In this document: positions 46,358 to 54,985 of the stretch, piece by piece
Position numbering within the stretch: the first letter of the stretch is position 1
Layout: every line of letters begins with the position of its first letter
Assembly: GCF_004785665.1 (NCBI RefSeq)
Contig: NZ_SRPJ01000003.1
Coordinates: 118,850-182,849, forward strand
Reading direction: 5' to 3'
DNA length: 64,000 nucleotides
From: Staphylococcus pragensis
GTDB lineage: Bacteria > Bacillota > Bacilli > Staphylococcales > Staphylococcaceae
The notes under the pieces: model-generated
Database searches by the model: none
What the model was told of the DNA's origin: nothing
The model's input: only the letters and a program-made list of their open reading frames with translations
Translations under genes and position numbers: made by a program

Positions 46358-47164
46358 ATGAAATTTGATAATCGTGTACAACGTAGTAGTCATTTATTAA
46401 CTAAAATGGATAAGAAAATAATTGAATATATAAAAACACACGAACTAGATGATAATTTTTCAACGATTAATTCCTTAGCTTATGCTATCGGCACATCACC
46501 TGCCACAATTACTAGGTTTAGTAGTAAGTTAAATTATAATAACTTTCAAGATATGAAATTTAGTTTACAACATGAAAAGTCAGAAAAAGTGGTTGAAAAT
46601 GCGCCATTAGTACAGTTGATTCATAGTTATCATCAAAATATTATTCAACAAACTGGTGAGTTTATTTCCGAGGAAAAGATAAAAAGATTAGCACATAATT
46701 TAAAAACATGTAGGCAAGTTAATTTTGCGGGTTTAGGAAGTTCAGGATTAACAGCAAGTGAGTTTTATTACCGTACAATGCGTATGGGAGTCAAAGGTTC
46801 CATTTCAACAGATGCACATCAAATGAAAATTTCAGCCTCATTATTATCATCTAAAGATATGTTTGTAGCGATTTCAAATAGTGGTGAAACATCTGAATTA
46901 ATTGAAGCGAGTAACATTGCTCAAATACGAGGTGCTTATGTAGTCGTAATTACTAATTTTGAAGGGAGTGCACTAACTAAGAATGCAGATTTAGTGCTAA
47001 TAACAAGTGCTCGTTCAAGTAATAATGACTCTAGATTCATTAATTCTCAAATAGCTACTCATTTTTTAATAGATCTTGTAAGTTATATATTACTAGGAGA
47101 TCCTAATATGCACCGTACTTATCAACAAACACGTCAAGTTGTATTAAATAATGAGAAAGAATAA
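46358..47164 (+). CDS. nanR: RpiR/MurR-family regulator NanR
   Basis: A 268-residue RpiR-type regulator. Residues ~1-77 are the HTH_6 domain (STINSLAYAIGTSPATITRFSSKLNY), and ~110-240 are a SIS sugar-phosphate isomerase-like sensor domain (GLGSSGLTASEFYYR, VAISNSGETSELIEAS). In S. aureus the homologous NanR represses nan genes and is relieved by ManNAc-6-phosphate. Its position between nanE and nanK and the repeated palindrome in both nan divergent regions support the same job here. AGAGGTG precedes the start. Confidence 0.93.
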   Translation: MKFDNRVQRSSHLLTKMDKKIIEYIKTHELDDNFSTINSLAYAIGTSPATITRFSSKLNYNNFQDMKFSLQHEKSEKVVENAPLVQLIHSYHQNIIQQTGEFISEEKIKRLAHNLKTCRQVNFAGLGSSGLTASEFYYRTMRMGVKGSISTDAHQMKISASLLSSKDMFVAISNSGETSELIEASNIAQIRGAYVVVITNFEGSALTKNADLVLITSARSSNNDSRFINSQIATHFLIDLVSYILLGDPNMHRTYQQTRQVVLNNEKE

Positions 47165-47172
47165 ATATAAAT

Positions 47173-47216
47173 AAGCCGTATCGATAAGTAAATAAGACTA
47201 ACGATAGGCTTTATAC
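47173..47216. terminator. Terminator between nanR and nanK
   Basis: AAGCCGTATCG (47173-47183) pairs with CGATAGGCTT (47202-47211) with one bulge. It separates convergent nanR and nanK. Confidence 0.65.
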
Positions 47217-48079
47217 TATTTTTTTATAGCACCAAACAATGCTGCGTGATTTTCTGTTTTAGTAGTTTGTAATCGCGCGATGCCATAATCGTTTGGAAGA
47301 TAATTATGAATTTTAGGTTCAATATATTTTAAAAGTTTATCGCCTTGGGATGAAATACCGCCACCAATTAAAATAAGACCTGGATCGTATATGATTTGTA
47401 TTTGAGCAATGCCCTCAGCTACGTGATTACTCCATTCATTTAAAATATCTACGGCTTGTGGATTTCCTTCTTCTGCTAAATCAAATAATTTAGGAACATC
47501 TGTTTCAAATTCGAACTTTCTCTCTAACATTAATGCTTTCAGCGAAGAAGTTGAAGCTCTTTGTTCGAATGTTTTTTCATCTTCAGCGCGGTAAAGTAAG
47601 TAGCCAATTTCATTTGCGCGATGGCGAGAGCCTTGGTAAATACCTAAACTTTTACTATAAAATGCGCCCCCAATACCTGTTCCCAATGTTAAACAAAAGA
47701 TATTATCTTCTTCATAATTATGGAAGGTTAGTTCTCCAAGTAAAGCAGCATCAACATCATTATAAACAGTAATATCTGTTGATAAATCTTTGAATGCTTC
47801 AAAGAAGTTAGTACCGTCAAAGTTTTTTATAGTTGGTCCTGTATAAATAATTTGGCCTAATTCTGAATTAACAACACCTGCACTTGATATACCAATATGA
47901 GGTGTTTTCAAATTATATTGCTCCATAAAAGATTGAATCACTTTGTAAGTTTCATCAATGATTAATACATCTATATTGTTTGGAGTATCAATTTTTTTAT
48001 AATCTATCATTTCAAGATTTTCATCTATTACAGCAACTTTAATATTAGTGCCTCCGATATCTACCGCAATTTTATACAT
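47216..48079 (-). CDS. nanK: N-acetylmannosamine kinase NanK (ROK family)
   Basis: A 287-residue ROK-family kinase, assigned to ManNAc by its nan context. The N-terminal phosphate motif is VDIGGTNIKVAVID, the catalytic Asp lies in YNDVDAALLGE, and the adenosine region is LIGGGISSQG. The usual ROK zinc motif (CxCGxxGC) is missing: after RANEIGYLLY there is no cysteine cluster. This is also true of the zinc-free staphylococcal NanK. It is divergent from nanA. Confidence 0.92.
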   Translation of the reverse strand: MYKIAVDIGGTNIKVAVIDENLEMIDYKKIDTPNNIDVLIIDETYKVIQSFMEQYNLKTPHIGISSAGVVNSELGQIIYTGPTIKNFDGTNFFEAFKDLSTDITVYNDVDAALLGELTFHNYEEDNIFCLTLGTGIGGAFYSKSLGIYQGSRHRANEIGYLLYRAEDEKTFEQRASTSSLKALMLERKFEFETDVPKLFDLAEEGNPQAVDILNEWSNHVAEGIAQIQIIYDPGLILIGGGISSQGDKLLKYIEPKIHNYLPNDYGIARLQTTKTENHAALFGAIKK

Positions 48080-48148
48080 GCAATAACCTCCTCATACAAC
48101 GTTTATTATATTCGTTATTTTCTAGAATGAATATTCTCTGAATTATTT

Positions 48149-48163
48149 TGAAAATAATTTTCA
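48149..48163. promoter_or_regulatory. Putative NanR operator in the nanK-nanA region
   Basis: TGAAAA (48149-48154), a 3-nt spacer TAA, and TTTTCA (48158-48163). It matches the operator between nanE and nanR. Confidence 0.65.
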
Positions 48164-48214
48164 TTAAATTTAGTATATTTTGTTAAAATTTTTCAAAAAT
48201 GGTTGTTCATTGAA

Positions 48215-48229
48215 ATGATAGCGTTTACA
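48215..48229. promoter_or_regulatory. cre (CcpA) site upstream of nanA
   Basis: ATGATAGCGTTTACA fits every fixed position of the cre consensus WTGNNANCGNWWNCA. It lies ~92 nt upstream of nanA, suggesting glucose repression of the nanAT genes. Confidence 0.7.
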
Positions 48230-48320
48230 ATTCAAATTGTAAATAGAAATTATTGTTGTTGAATTTATATCAAACTTTATAAAAATTAATTCATATAAAA
48301 ATAAATGGAGGTAATCAAAT

Positions 48321-49202
48321 ATGGAAGAGAAATTAAAAGGCTTATACGCTGCACTATTGGTGCCATTTGATGAACAAGGTCAAGTGAAAGAAGAAGGTTT
48401 AAAACAAATTGCTAAAAATGCTATCGAAACTGAAAAATTAGATGGCTTATATGTTAATGGTAGTTCTGGTGAAAACTTCTTAATTAGTAAAGAACAAAAG
48501 AAACAAATTTTTAGAGTAGTTAAAGAAACTGTGGGAGACGATGTAAATTTAATCGCTCAAGTAGGTTCATTAGACTTAAATGAAGCAATTGAACTTGGTA
48601 AATATGCTACTGAATTAGGTTATGATGCATTATCAGCAGTTACACCATTTTATTATCCATTTTCATTCGAAGAAATTAAAAATTATTACTTCGAAATAAT
48701 TGAAGCTACACAAAACAATATGATTATTTATGCAATTCCAGATTTAACTGGTGTAAATATTAGCATTGAACAATTTGGAGAACTCTTTAATCATGAAAAA
48801 GTTGTAGGCGTAAAATACACAGCACCTAACTTCTTCTTATTAGAGCGTATTAGAAATGCGTATCCAGATAAATTAATCTTATCAGGCTTTGACGAAATGT
48901 TAGTTCAAGCAACAATTTCTGGAGTAGATGGTGCAATTGGTTCAACTTATAACGTTAATGGTCGTCGTGCACGTCAAATCTTTGATTTAGCACGTGAAGG
49001 CAAAGTTGAAGAAGCATATAAAATTCAACATGATACAAACGACATTATTGAAACAGTGTTAGGCATGGGTATCTATCCAACACTTAAAGAAATCTTAAAA
49101 TCTCGTGGTATTGATGGTGGTTTACCAAAACGCCCATTCGCACCATTTAATGAAGATAATCGTGAAGCATTAAACAATTTAATTAAAAAATATGATTTAT
49201 AA
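48321..49202 (+). CDS. nanA: N-acetylneuraminate lyase NanA
   Basis: A 293-residue class I aldolase of the DapA/NAL family that splits sialic acid into ManNAc and pyruvate. Key residues match the E. coli numbering: GSSGE at 47-51, Tyr137 in IYAIPDLTG, and the Schiff-base Lys165 in [13 protein letters not shown] and the GAIGSTYN segment follow as expected. ATGGAGG supplies the RBS. nanT follows 49 nt later in the same operon. Confidence 0.95.
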   Translation: MEEKLKGLYAALLVPFDEQGQVKEEGLKQIAKNAIETEKLDGLYVNGSSGENFLISKEQKKQIFRVVKETVGDDVNLIAQVGSLDLNEAIELGKYATELGYDALSAVTPFYYPFSFEEIKNYYFEIIEATQNNMIIYAIPDLTGVNISIEQFGELFNHEKVVGVKYTAPNFFLLERIRNAYPDKLILSGFDEMLVQATISGVDGAIGSTYNVNGRRARQIFDLAREGKVEEAYKIQHDTNDIIETVLGMGIYPTLKEILKSRGIDGGLPKRPFAPFNEDNREALNNLIKKYDL

Positions 49203-49251
49203 ATATAACAACAAGTAAACAACATAATTTGTAAAGCAAGGGGTGTCAGTT

Positions 49252-50784
49252 ATGCAACAGGTTGGATTTGGGATGTGGAATTGGGTTGCTGTAATTGGGT
49301 ATTTAATCACGATGTTATTAATAGGGGCGTATTTCACAAAACGCGCTGGTAAAGATACAGATAGCTTCTTCACTGCCAGCGGGCGCCTTCCATCATGGGC
49401 TATCGGCTTCTCAATTTATGCTACAACTTTAAGCGCAATTACATTTATGTCTACACCAGAAAAAGCATTTTTAACGGATTGGGCATACATAGCAGGAAAT
49501 ATTGCGATTGTCGCAATTATTCCAATATTAATCGCATTTTATGTACCATTTTTTAAAAAATTACGTGTTACATCAGCTTATGAATATTTAGAAGCACGTT
49601 TTGGACCAAGTATTCGTGTTATTGGTTCATTATTATTTGTTATCTTCCACTTAGGACGAATTGCAATTGTTATTTATTTACCAACATTAGCAATTACTGC
49701 TGTTTCAGATATGAATCCATACATCGTAGCTAGTCTTGTAGGAATTTTATGTATTTTATATACTTTCTTAGGTGGCTTCGAAGGGGTAGTATGGAGTGAC
49801 TTTATACAAGGCGTAATTTTATTAGGGGGCGCATTACTTATAATTATTATCGGAGCATTTGAAATCAAAGGTGGCTTCGGTACGATTATGAGTGATGCTA
49901 TTGCTAATAAAAAGATTATTAGCGCTGATAACTGGAAGTTAAATTCAGCTGCAGCAGCGATCCCAATTATTTTCCTTGGAAATATTTTTAATAACTTGCA
50001 TCAATATACTGCCAGCCAAGATGTAGTTCAACGTTATCAAGCATCAGACTCGATGGAAGAGACAAAGAAATCTTTATGGACTAATGGAGTGCTAGCATTA
50101 ATTTCAGCACCTATATTCTATGGTATGGGAACAATGATGTATTCATTTTATCATCATGAAGAAATGTTGCCTAAAGGTTTTAATACGTCATCTATCGTAC
50201 CGTACTTCATTTTAACTGAAATGCCTCCGTTTGTTGGCGGCTTACTTATCGCAGCAATATTCGCAGCGGCACAATCAACAATTTCATCTAGTTTAAACTC
50301 AATTTCGGCTTGTATTTCTGAAGATATTAAACACCGTTTCTTTGGAAAAGGAGCAGATAAATCAGAAGTTAATTTCGCAAGATTAGTTATTGTTGTAGCA
50401 GGTTTACTAAGTTATGCTATCTCAATGTATTTAATTTACGCAGATTCTAACAACTTATGGGATCTATTCTTACTTATTACCGGCCTGTTTGGTGTACCAT
50501 TAGCAGGTATTTTCGCAGTTGGTATCTTTACAAAACGTGCGAATACAGTAGGTGTGCTTGTAGGATTAATTGCCGGCGTAATTATTGCTTACATTTTAAA
50601 TGGTGTAGGTGGCGGAAATTCACCATTCTATGTGTCAATCATTTCATTCTTAGTTTCATTTGTTTTTGGATATTTAGTAAGTTTCGTTGTACCTTCAAAA
50701 AATACAAAAGATATTACCGGACTTACAATATTTGATAAAGACAAAGCATCTACATATATTTCTAAAGTAGCTGAGAAAAAATAG
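49252..50784 (+). CDS. nanT: Sodium:solute symporter, probable sialic acid transporter NanT
   Basis: A permease of about 510 residues with 13 helices in the SSS (SLC5) family, LeuT fold. Conserved segments include FFTASGRLPSWAIGFSIYATTLSAITFMSTP, LGGFEGVVWSDFIQG and AAIFAAAQSTISSSLNSIS (Na2 site region). Its place behind nanA marks it as the sialic acid importer, as in S. aureus nanAT. AAGGGG at 49238-49243 favours the ATG at 49252 over the GTG at 49243. A hairpin terminator follows. Confidence 0.92.
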   Translation: MQQVGFGMWNWVAVIGYLITMLLIGAYFTKRAGKDTDSFFTASGRLPSWAIGFSIYATTLSAITFMSTPEKAFLTDWAYIAGNIAIVAIIPILIAFYVPFFKKLRVTSAYEYLEARFGPSIRVIGSLLFVIFHLGRIAIVIYLPTLAITAVSDMNPYIVASLVGILCILYTFLGGFEGVVWSDFIQGVILLGGALLIIIIGAFEIKGGFGTIMSDAIANKKIISADNWKLNSAAAAIPIIFLGNIFNNLHQYTASQDVVQRYQASDSMEETKKSLWTNGVLALISAPIFYGMGTMMYSFYHHEEMLPKGFNTSSIVPYFILTEMPPFVGGLLIAAIFAAAQSTISSSLNSISACISEDIKHRFFGKGADKSEVNFARLVIVVAGLLSYAISMYLIYADSNNLWDLFLLITGLFGVPLAGIFAVGIFTKRANTVGVLVGLIAGVIIAYILNGVGGGNSPFYVSIISFLVSFVFGYLVSFVVPSKNTKDITGLTIFDKDKASTYISKVAEKK

Positions 50785-50797
50785 TATATAGTGAAAA

Positions 50798-50831
50798 AGA
50801 GTTAGAGAGTGCGCTTTCTAACTCTTATTTT
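50798..50831 (+). terminator. Terminator of nanAT
   Basis: AAGAGTTAGA (50798-50807) pairs perfectly with TCTAACTCTT (50817-50826), followed by a T-rich stretch. Confidence 0.8.
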
Positions 50832-50889
50832 ATGTTTAAATGCTTGTGTTAAACTAAATTTGTTAAGTAAAAGAATTAGGAGTAACATA

Positions 50890-51711
50890 ATGAAACTATT
50901 AAAAATAATTGGCATGTTTATTCTAGCAATTTTAATTATGGGAGTTACCCAAGGTATTACATCATTATTTGATAATCTTATTGAGTTTTTAGGAATTGGC
51001 GTTATTTTACAAGGTATATTTTATATTATTTTCGCTTTTTTCGTAGTGCGATTTTTTATTAAAAGGATATTCAAAGATAGTTTAGAATCGTACCGTATTA
51101 CTGCACCTAAATTTCATAAAACATATGTCCTACTTGGTTTAGGATTACCAATTTTAGTTTATGCTATTTATTTCATTTTTGTCCCTGGTGAATTTAAAAT
51201 TCATCATTTTAATTCGTTAAATGAAACAATGCGTATGATATTTTGGTCAATCTTTGTTACTGCACTTGGCGGCGGGATTGTTGAAGAAATGGTGTGTCGA
51301 GGCTTCTTAATGGGTTATATTGAGAAGCAAACGAATATTAAAGTTGCTATTATTTCGACATCTGTCTTTTTCGGCGTGATCCATGTATTGAATGGGGCAC
51401 TCAATATAAGTAGCTTCTTACTATTATTGATGAGTGGTTCTCTAGTAGGCCTTATGTTTGCTTTAGCCACTTATAAATTCAATACGATTTGGGCAAGTAT
51501 TACCTTGCATTTCTTTTGGAATCTTTCTCAAATTATCTTTATCACTGAAAAAGAAAGTAGCACTGCCGTATGGCAATATGTATTACATACGAACAACATA
51601 GCTATATCAGGCAACCAGTTTGGCTTCGAAGCTTCACTTATTTCTATTTTTGGTTATCTTGTTGTCATCTTATTATTACTAAGAGTTAGAAGAAACTCAC
51701 GACTTAGTTGA
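50890..51711 (+). CDS. CPBP-family intramembrane metalloprotease
   Basis: A protein of about 273 residues with eight membrane segments. CPBP motifs: IVEEMVCRGF (EExxxR), FGVIHVLNG and HFFWN. It is a paralogue of the 18924-19751 protein, with shared LMGYIEK, IKVAII/ITVAII and YKFN[ST]IWAS. AGGAG before the ATG at 50890 rules out the longer upstream frame from 50809, which would overlap the nanT terminator. Its role is unknown; family members include bacteriocin-immunity and CAAX-like proteases. Confidence 0.87.
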   Translation: MKLLKIIGMFILAILIMGVTQGITSLFDNLIEFLGIGVILQGIFYIIFAFFVVRFFIKRIFKDSLESYRITAPKFHKTYVLLGLGLPILVYAIYFIFVPGEFKIHHFNSLNETMRMIFWSIFVTALGGGIVEEMVCRGFLMGYIEKQTNIKVAIISTSVFFGVIHVLNGALNISSFLLLLMSGSLVGLMFALATYKFNTIWASITLHFFWNLSQIIFITEKESSTAVWQYVLHTNNIAISGNQFGFEASLISIFGYLVVILLLLRVRRNSRLS

Positions 51712-51794
51712 GTTACTTAAGAAAGGTTTAAAGTTACTGAGAAGTTCACTATACTTAAACTGTAATGTAAAAATTAAATAAAAGGAGATTTGAT

Positions 51795-52421
51795 ATGAAA
51801 AAGATAGCATTATTAATTTCAACTTTTATATTAGTTATTACAGTAGCAGGATGTTCATCTTCTGAGAAAAATCATAAAAAAGATAGTGAGACTGAAAATA
51901 AACATACTGAGAACAATGAAAGTCATAATCATAAAATTCCAGAACACATTTTTGATAAAACAATGTCTAATAAAACAATTTCTGAAGCTACTATGAAGAA
52001 AGATATAAAAACATATTTAGATTCTAGCAGAAAGCTAAGCGATGCTACTGAACCTTATGAAGATAAGTTAGATTCTGATAAAAAATTATCTGAAAAACAG
52101 CAGAAAAATTATGATAAAGTATTAAATTTACGAGTTCAAAATGACGCTAACTTTGCTAAATACATAAAAAATAATAAATTACCGAATAAAGAATATGAAA
52201 AATATAGTAAAAAAATTAGTCAATATATTACAACATCTAATGACATGGATAATAAAGCTAGAAGTATGTCAAAAAAAGCTGAAGAAAAGTTAGATGAAGA
52301 TGATTTAAAAGAGTTTAAGAATATATACAAAAATATAGATATTGTTAATGGTCGTGAACAAGATAAAATTGAGAAATTCTTGAAAAAGAAAAATATTGAA
52401 ACTATCGCTTTTGATAAATAA
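51795..52421 (+). CDS. Putative lipoprotein
   Basis: A 208-residue lipoprotein. Signal residues 1-19 end in the lipobox TVAGC (Cys20), followed by a Lys/Glu/His-rich linker and a highly charged, mainly helical domain (~55-200). The His-rich part (NNESHNHKIPEH) might bind metal, but this is speculative. AAAGGAGA precedes the start. It lies 83 nt after the CPBP gene and ends at a strong terminator. I do not recognise the family. Confidence 0.8.
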   Translation: MKKIALLISTFILVITVAGCSSSEKNHKKDSETENKHTENNESHNHKIPEHIFDKTMSNKTISEATMKKDIKTYLDSSRKLSDATEPYEDKLDSDKKLSEKQQKNYDKVLNLRVQNDANFAKYIKNNKLPNKEYEKYSKKISQYITTSNDMDNKARSMSKKAEEKLDEDDLKEFKNIYKNIDIVNGREQDKIEKFLKKKNIETIAFDK

Positions 52422-52422
52422 A

Positions 52423-52461
52423 AAAACAGGACTCCGCAAACTCGGGGTCCTGTTTTATTTT
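52423..52461 (+). terminator. Terminator of the lipoprotein gene
   Basis: AAAACAGGACTCCG (from 52423) pairs with CGGGGTCCTGTTTT (to 52456), with one G-U pair, then a T-rich tract. Confidence 0.85.
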
Positions 52462-52584
52462 GCGATTTAAGAAACATTTAAGCTTGAATGACTTAGAATT
52501 TTGTTATGTTATAGGTAGGTTACATATTTTGATATTTTATTTTTGAAAATGACTGCGCCAGTTGTCCTTCATTTTCAAGAAAAA

Positions 52585-52609
52585 AAGTAGTCCTAAAAAC
52601 GGACTACTT
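52585..52609 (-). terminator. Terminator of the minus-strand CPBP gene
   Basis: AAGTAGTCC (52585-52593) pairs perfectly with GGACTACTT (52601-52609). A long T run follows on the minus strand. Confidence 0.85.
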
Positions 52610-52616
52610 AAATAAT

Positions 52617-53432
52617 TTAACTAAATAATACGGTGAAATAACCAACAAGAATCAATATACCAGTAACGCCATTATGGATCATGTGGACCATCATACTATC
52701 GCGAACATTGCCTCTACGGTGATACGCAAGATAAAAAATCATGCCCATAAAGATATACATTAATGCAGCTACCCAATTGGTTGGATTATGTTGAGAACCG
52801 AAAATAATTGATGAAAGAATGAATGGTAACCAGAAACGACTGCGTTTAAAGAGTGTTTCTTTAAAGATACCACGATAAATCAATTCTTCTAAATATGGAG
52901 CAATGAACGTGATGGTTAACGCAAATACAATAACTGGGAAGGCTTGGCCTAATTGATCCGGACTAGGTTGTCCATCCATGTTGCCAAGTAACATTTGGTC
53001 GTTTTTAGTCGTTCTTGAGCCTGTGACAACTAACATTAATAGAGACATACCAATTACCAGTAGGCGTAGTAACACAGCCCAGCCAATATTTATCGCAATG
53101 TCTTTACCTTTAAATTTCTTCGGTTGTTCGTATGTGTGACGTTGATAGTATCGTCTTACAAACCACACAATGATACCAGTGAAAAGAAGGAAAAGTAATG
53201 TAGACACTGTGCCAGTTAATAAGTCCATATGAACTGAAAATCCAACAATGAAACTTAAGGTAACGATTGGAATTTCAGCAAGTATGAACCAACCAATAAA
53301 GATAAGGATATTTAAAAACTTATTCCCCTTAGGATAACGTTCTTCTTGAGATTGTGGAGTTTTATCTTGATGTGAGTATTCAGGGTTTGAAGCGGATGAA
53401 GCGTATGTATTCCCATTTTCATATTCTTGCAT
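52617..53432 (-). CDS. CPBP-family membrane protein (SpdC/LyrA-like)
   Basis: A 271-residue protein. A ~35-residue polar N-terminus (Ser, Gln, Asn) precedes PKGNKFLNILIFIGWF and about eight helices. CPBP-type motifs are YLEELIYRG, FGSQHNPTN and HMIHN. It is the paralogue of the gene at 20727-21539 and resembles staphylococcal SpdA/B/C-LyrA proteins, which influence septal surface-protein display and wall hydrolysis. It is divergent from another CPBP gene at 53604. Confidence 0.83.
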   Translation of the reverse strand: MQEYENGNTYASSASNPEYSHQDKTPQSQEERYPKGNKFLNILIFIGWFILAEIPIVTLSFIVGFSVHMDLLTGTVSTLLFLLFTGIIVWFVRRYYQRHTYEQPKKFKGKDIAINIGWAVLLRLLVIGMSLLMLVVTGSRTTKNDQMLLGNMDGQPSPDQLGQAFPVIVFALTITFIAPYLEELIYRGIFKETLFKRSRFWLPFILSSIIFGSQHNPTNWVAALMYIFMGMIFYLAYHRRGNVRDSMMVHMIHNGVTGILILVGYFTVLFS

Positions 53433-53603
53433 GTTAAACCCACCTTTATTTAATATTTAGAACTTTGAAAACGGATACTGCACTTTGAATGTAACATATA
53501 TTTGACATTTAAGCTATATAAGTTTAGTAAAATTATTTTTTAAAAATAAGTGGAGTTTTAATTAAGAGAACAAAAGATTTCCCGAGAAATGAGGAGGTAA
53601 ATA

Positions 53604-54269
53604 ATGTCACAAGAACAAGTAGATTCACAAACTAAGCAAACTGATTTTCAAATTTCGCATAAAGCGTATTGGAAATTATTGTTACAATCTATTTTTATGA
53701 TAGTTGTAATGTTTTTCGCTGAATCGATGGTTTTAGCATTAGCAGAAGAGAGCCCTAAATATTTCTGGGTTAGTATTATTCCAGTTGTCATCGCATTTTT
53801 ATTATTATGGTTATTTAAGTTGAAATTATTTAATTTTAGCAAGATTACCAAACAACAATGGATGTTAATCATTATAGGTTTTGCTTTAATGTTCGGTGTA
53901 GATTATCTTTCATCTTTTTTCATGCCAGAGACAAATAATGAAAAAGGATTAGAAGAAGATTATAAAAATGTGCCAATCTTGCTTCAATTTTTATCAATTG
54001 GCCTCTTAGGACCAATCTTAGAAGAAGTTGTATTTAGAGGATTACTTATTAAAGGCATATTTAGAGGCGCGCCAATTATAGGAGCCATTGTTTCGGTCAT
54101 ATTATTTGCGGGTGCCCATGGCCCAATTACTATTGGAGAATGGTTTGTTTATGGATTTTCTGGCTTAATATTTGTATTTGCTTATTTGAAGACTGGACGC
54201 TTAGAAGTAGCAATACTAATTCATATTTTAAATAACTCATTTGTTGTCATTCAAAATTATTTCTGGTAA
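53604..54269 (+). CDS. CPBP-family intramembrane metalloprotease
   Basis: A 221-residue protein with six or seven membrane helices and intact CPBP motifs: ILEEVVFRGLL, FAGAHGP and HILNN. Its N-terminus (SQEQVDSQTKQ) is polar. It is shorter than the other four members of the family in this window. GAGGAGG precedes the ATG. It ends at a terminator shared with the convergent importer operon. Its target is unknown. Confidence 0.86.
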   Translation: MSQEQVDSQTKQTDFQISHKAYWKLLLQSIFMIVVMFFAESMVLALAEESPKYFWVSIIPVVIAFLLLWLFKLKLFNFSKITKQQWMLIIIGFALMFGVDYLSSFFMPETNNEKGLEEDYKNVPILLQFLSIGLLGPILEEVVFRGLLIKGIFRGAPIIGAIVSVILFAGAHGPITIGEWFVYGFSGLIFVFAYLKTGRLEVAILIHILNNSFVVIQNYFW

Positions 54270-54304
54270 ATATGCAATCATTATTAACATTAATATATAG
54301 AAAT

Positions 54305-54341
54305 GGAGAGGTCTAATGTATTCACTAGATCTCTCCTTTTA
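54305..54341. terminator. Terminator between the CPBP gene and the nik-type operon
   Basis: GGAGAGGTCTA (54305-54315) pairs with TAGATCTCTCC (54326-54336) with one G-U pair and is followed by TTTT. On the minus strand it can also end the importer operon. Confidence 0.75.
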
Positions 54342-54352
54342 ATAACCTTTTC

Positions 54353-54985
54353 TTAATCACTACCAATTTTTAAATGTTTACCGGGAAGGCTGTGTAATAA
54401 ATACGGATCATGCGTAATAATAATTAATTGCAAGTTTTCAATTTCTCGCAAAGTCTGTAAAATCAGTTCTTCATTAATCACATCTAGGTTAGTTGTAGCT
54501 TCATCTAAGATAATGACGTCAGGCTCAACTAACAAGGCTTTCGCTATCCATAATCGTTGGAATTGGCCACCACTTAAATTACTCACTTTTTTATTTAATA
54601 ACTGTGAGTCTAATTTACATAGTGTCATCGCGTTCTGCATTTTTTCTTTATGCAAGTGTTCAGGGATATGAAAGTTTTTCAAAGGTTGTTTTAATATCCA
54701 TTCAACAGTCTTTCTAGGATCTAGAGTATTTGAATTATACTGTGGAATATATTGAATATGTTTCATCCACTCATAGCGTGATACTTTTCCGAGAGTTAAA
54801 TCGTTATAGTTGATGATACCTTGATAGTTGTCATCTAAACCGGCAATGATTTGAGCGAGGGTAGACTTACCGCTCCCACTAACTCCACTAATAATGATGT
54901 TTTCATGACTATTAGCTTCATAATTAAAGTTTCTAAATATTGTTTTATCTGAAAATGATTTATTCAACTGTTTAATTTGTAACAT
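54353..54985 (-). CDS. nikE: Importer ATPase (OppF/NikE type)
   Basis: An ABC ATPase of about 210 residues: Walker A SGVSGSGKST, signature NLSGGQFQRLW, Walker B VIILDEATTNLD and ITHDP. It is the last gene of a five-gene Opp/Nik-type importer. It is shorter than usual for NikE/OppF because it lacks the C-terminal oligopeptide-binding extension. TAGGAG selects the ATG at 54985, overlapping nikD by 14 nt. Confidence 0.85.
   Translation of the reverse strand: MLQIKQLNKSFSDKTIFRNFNYEANSHENIIISGVSGSGKSTLAQIIAGLDDNYQGIINYNDLTLGKVSRYEWMKHIQYIPQYNSNTLDPRKTVEWILKQPLKNFHIPEHLHKEKMQNAMTLCKLDSQLLNKKVSNLSGGQFQRLWIAKALLVEPDVIILDEATTNLDVINEELILQTLREIENLQLIIITHDPYLLHSLPGKHLKIGSD

Noticed and set aside
50809..50889. 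An N-terminal extension of the CPBP protein from 50809
   Set aside because: It would start within the nanT terminator; AGGAG directly precedes the ATG at 50890.
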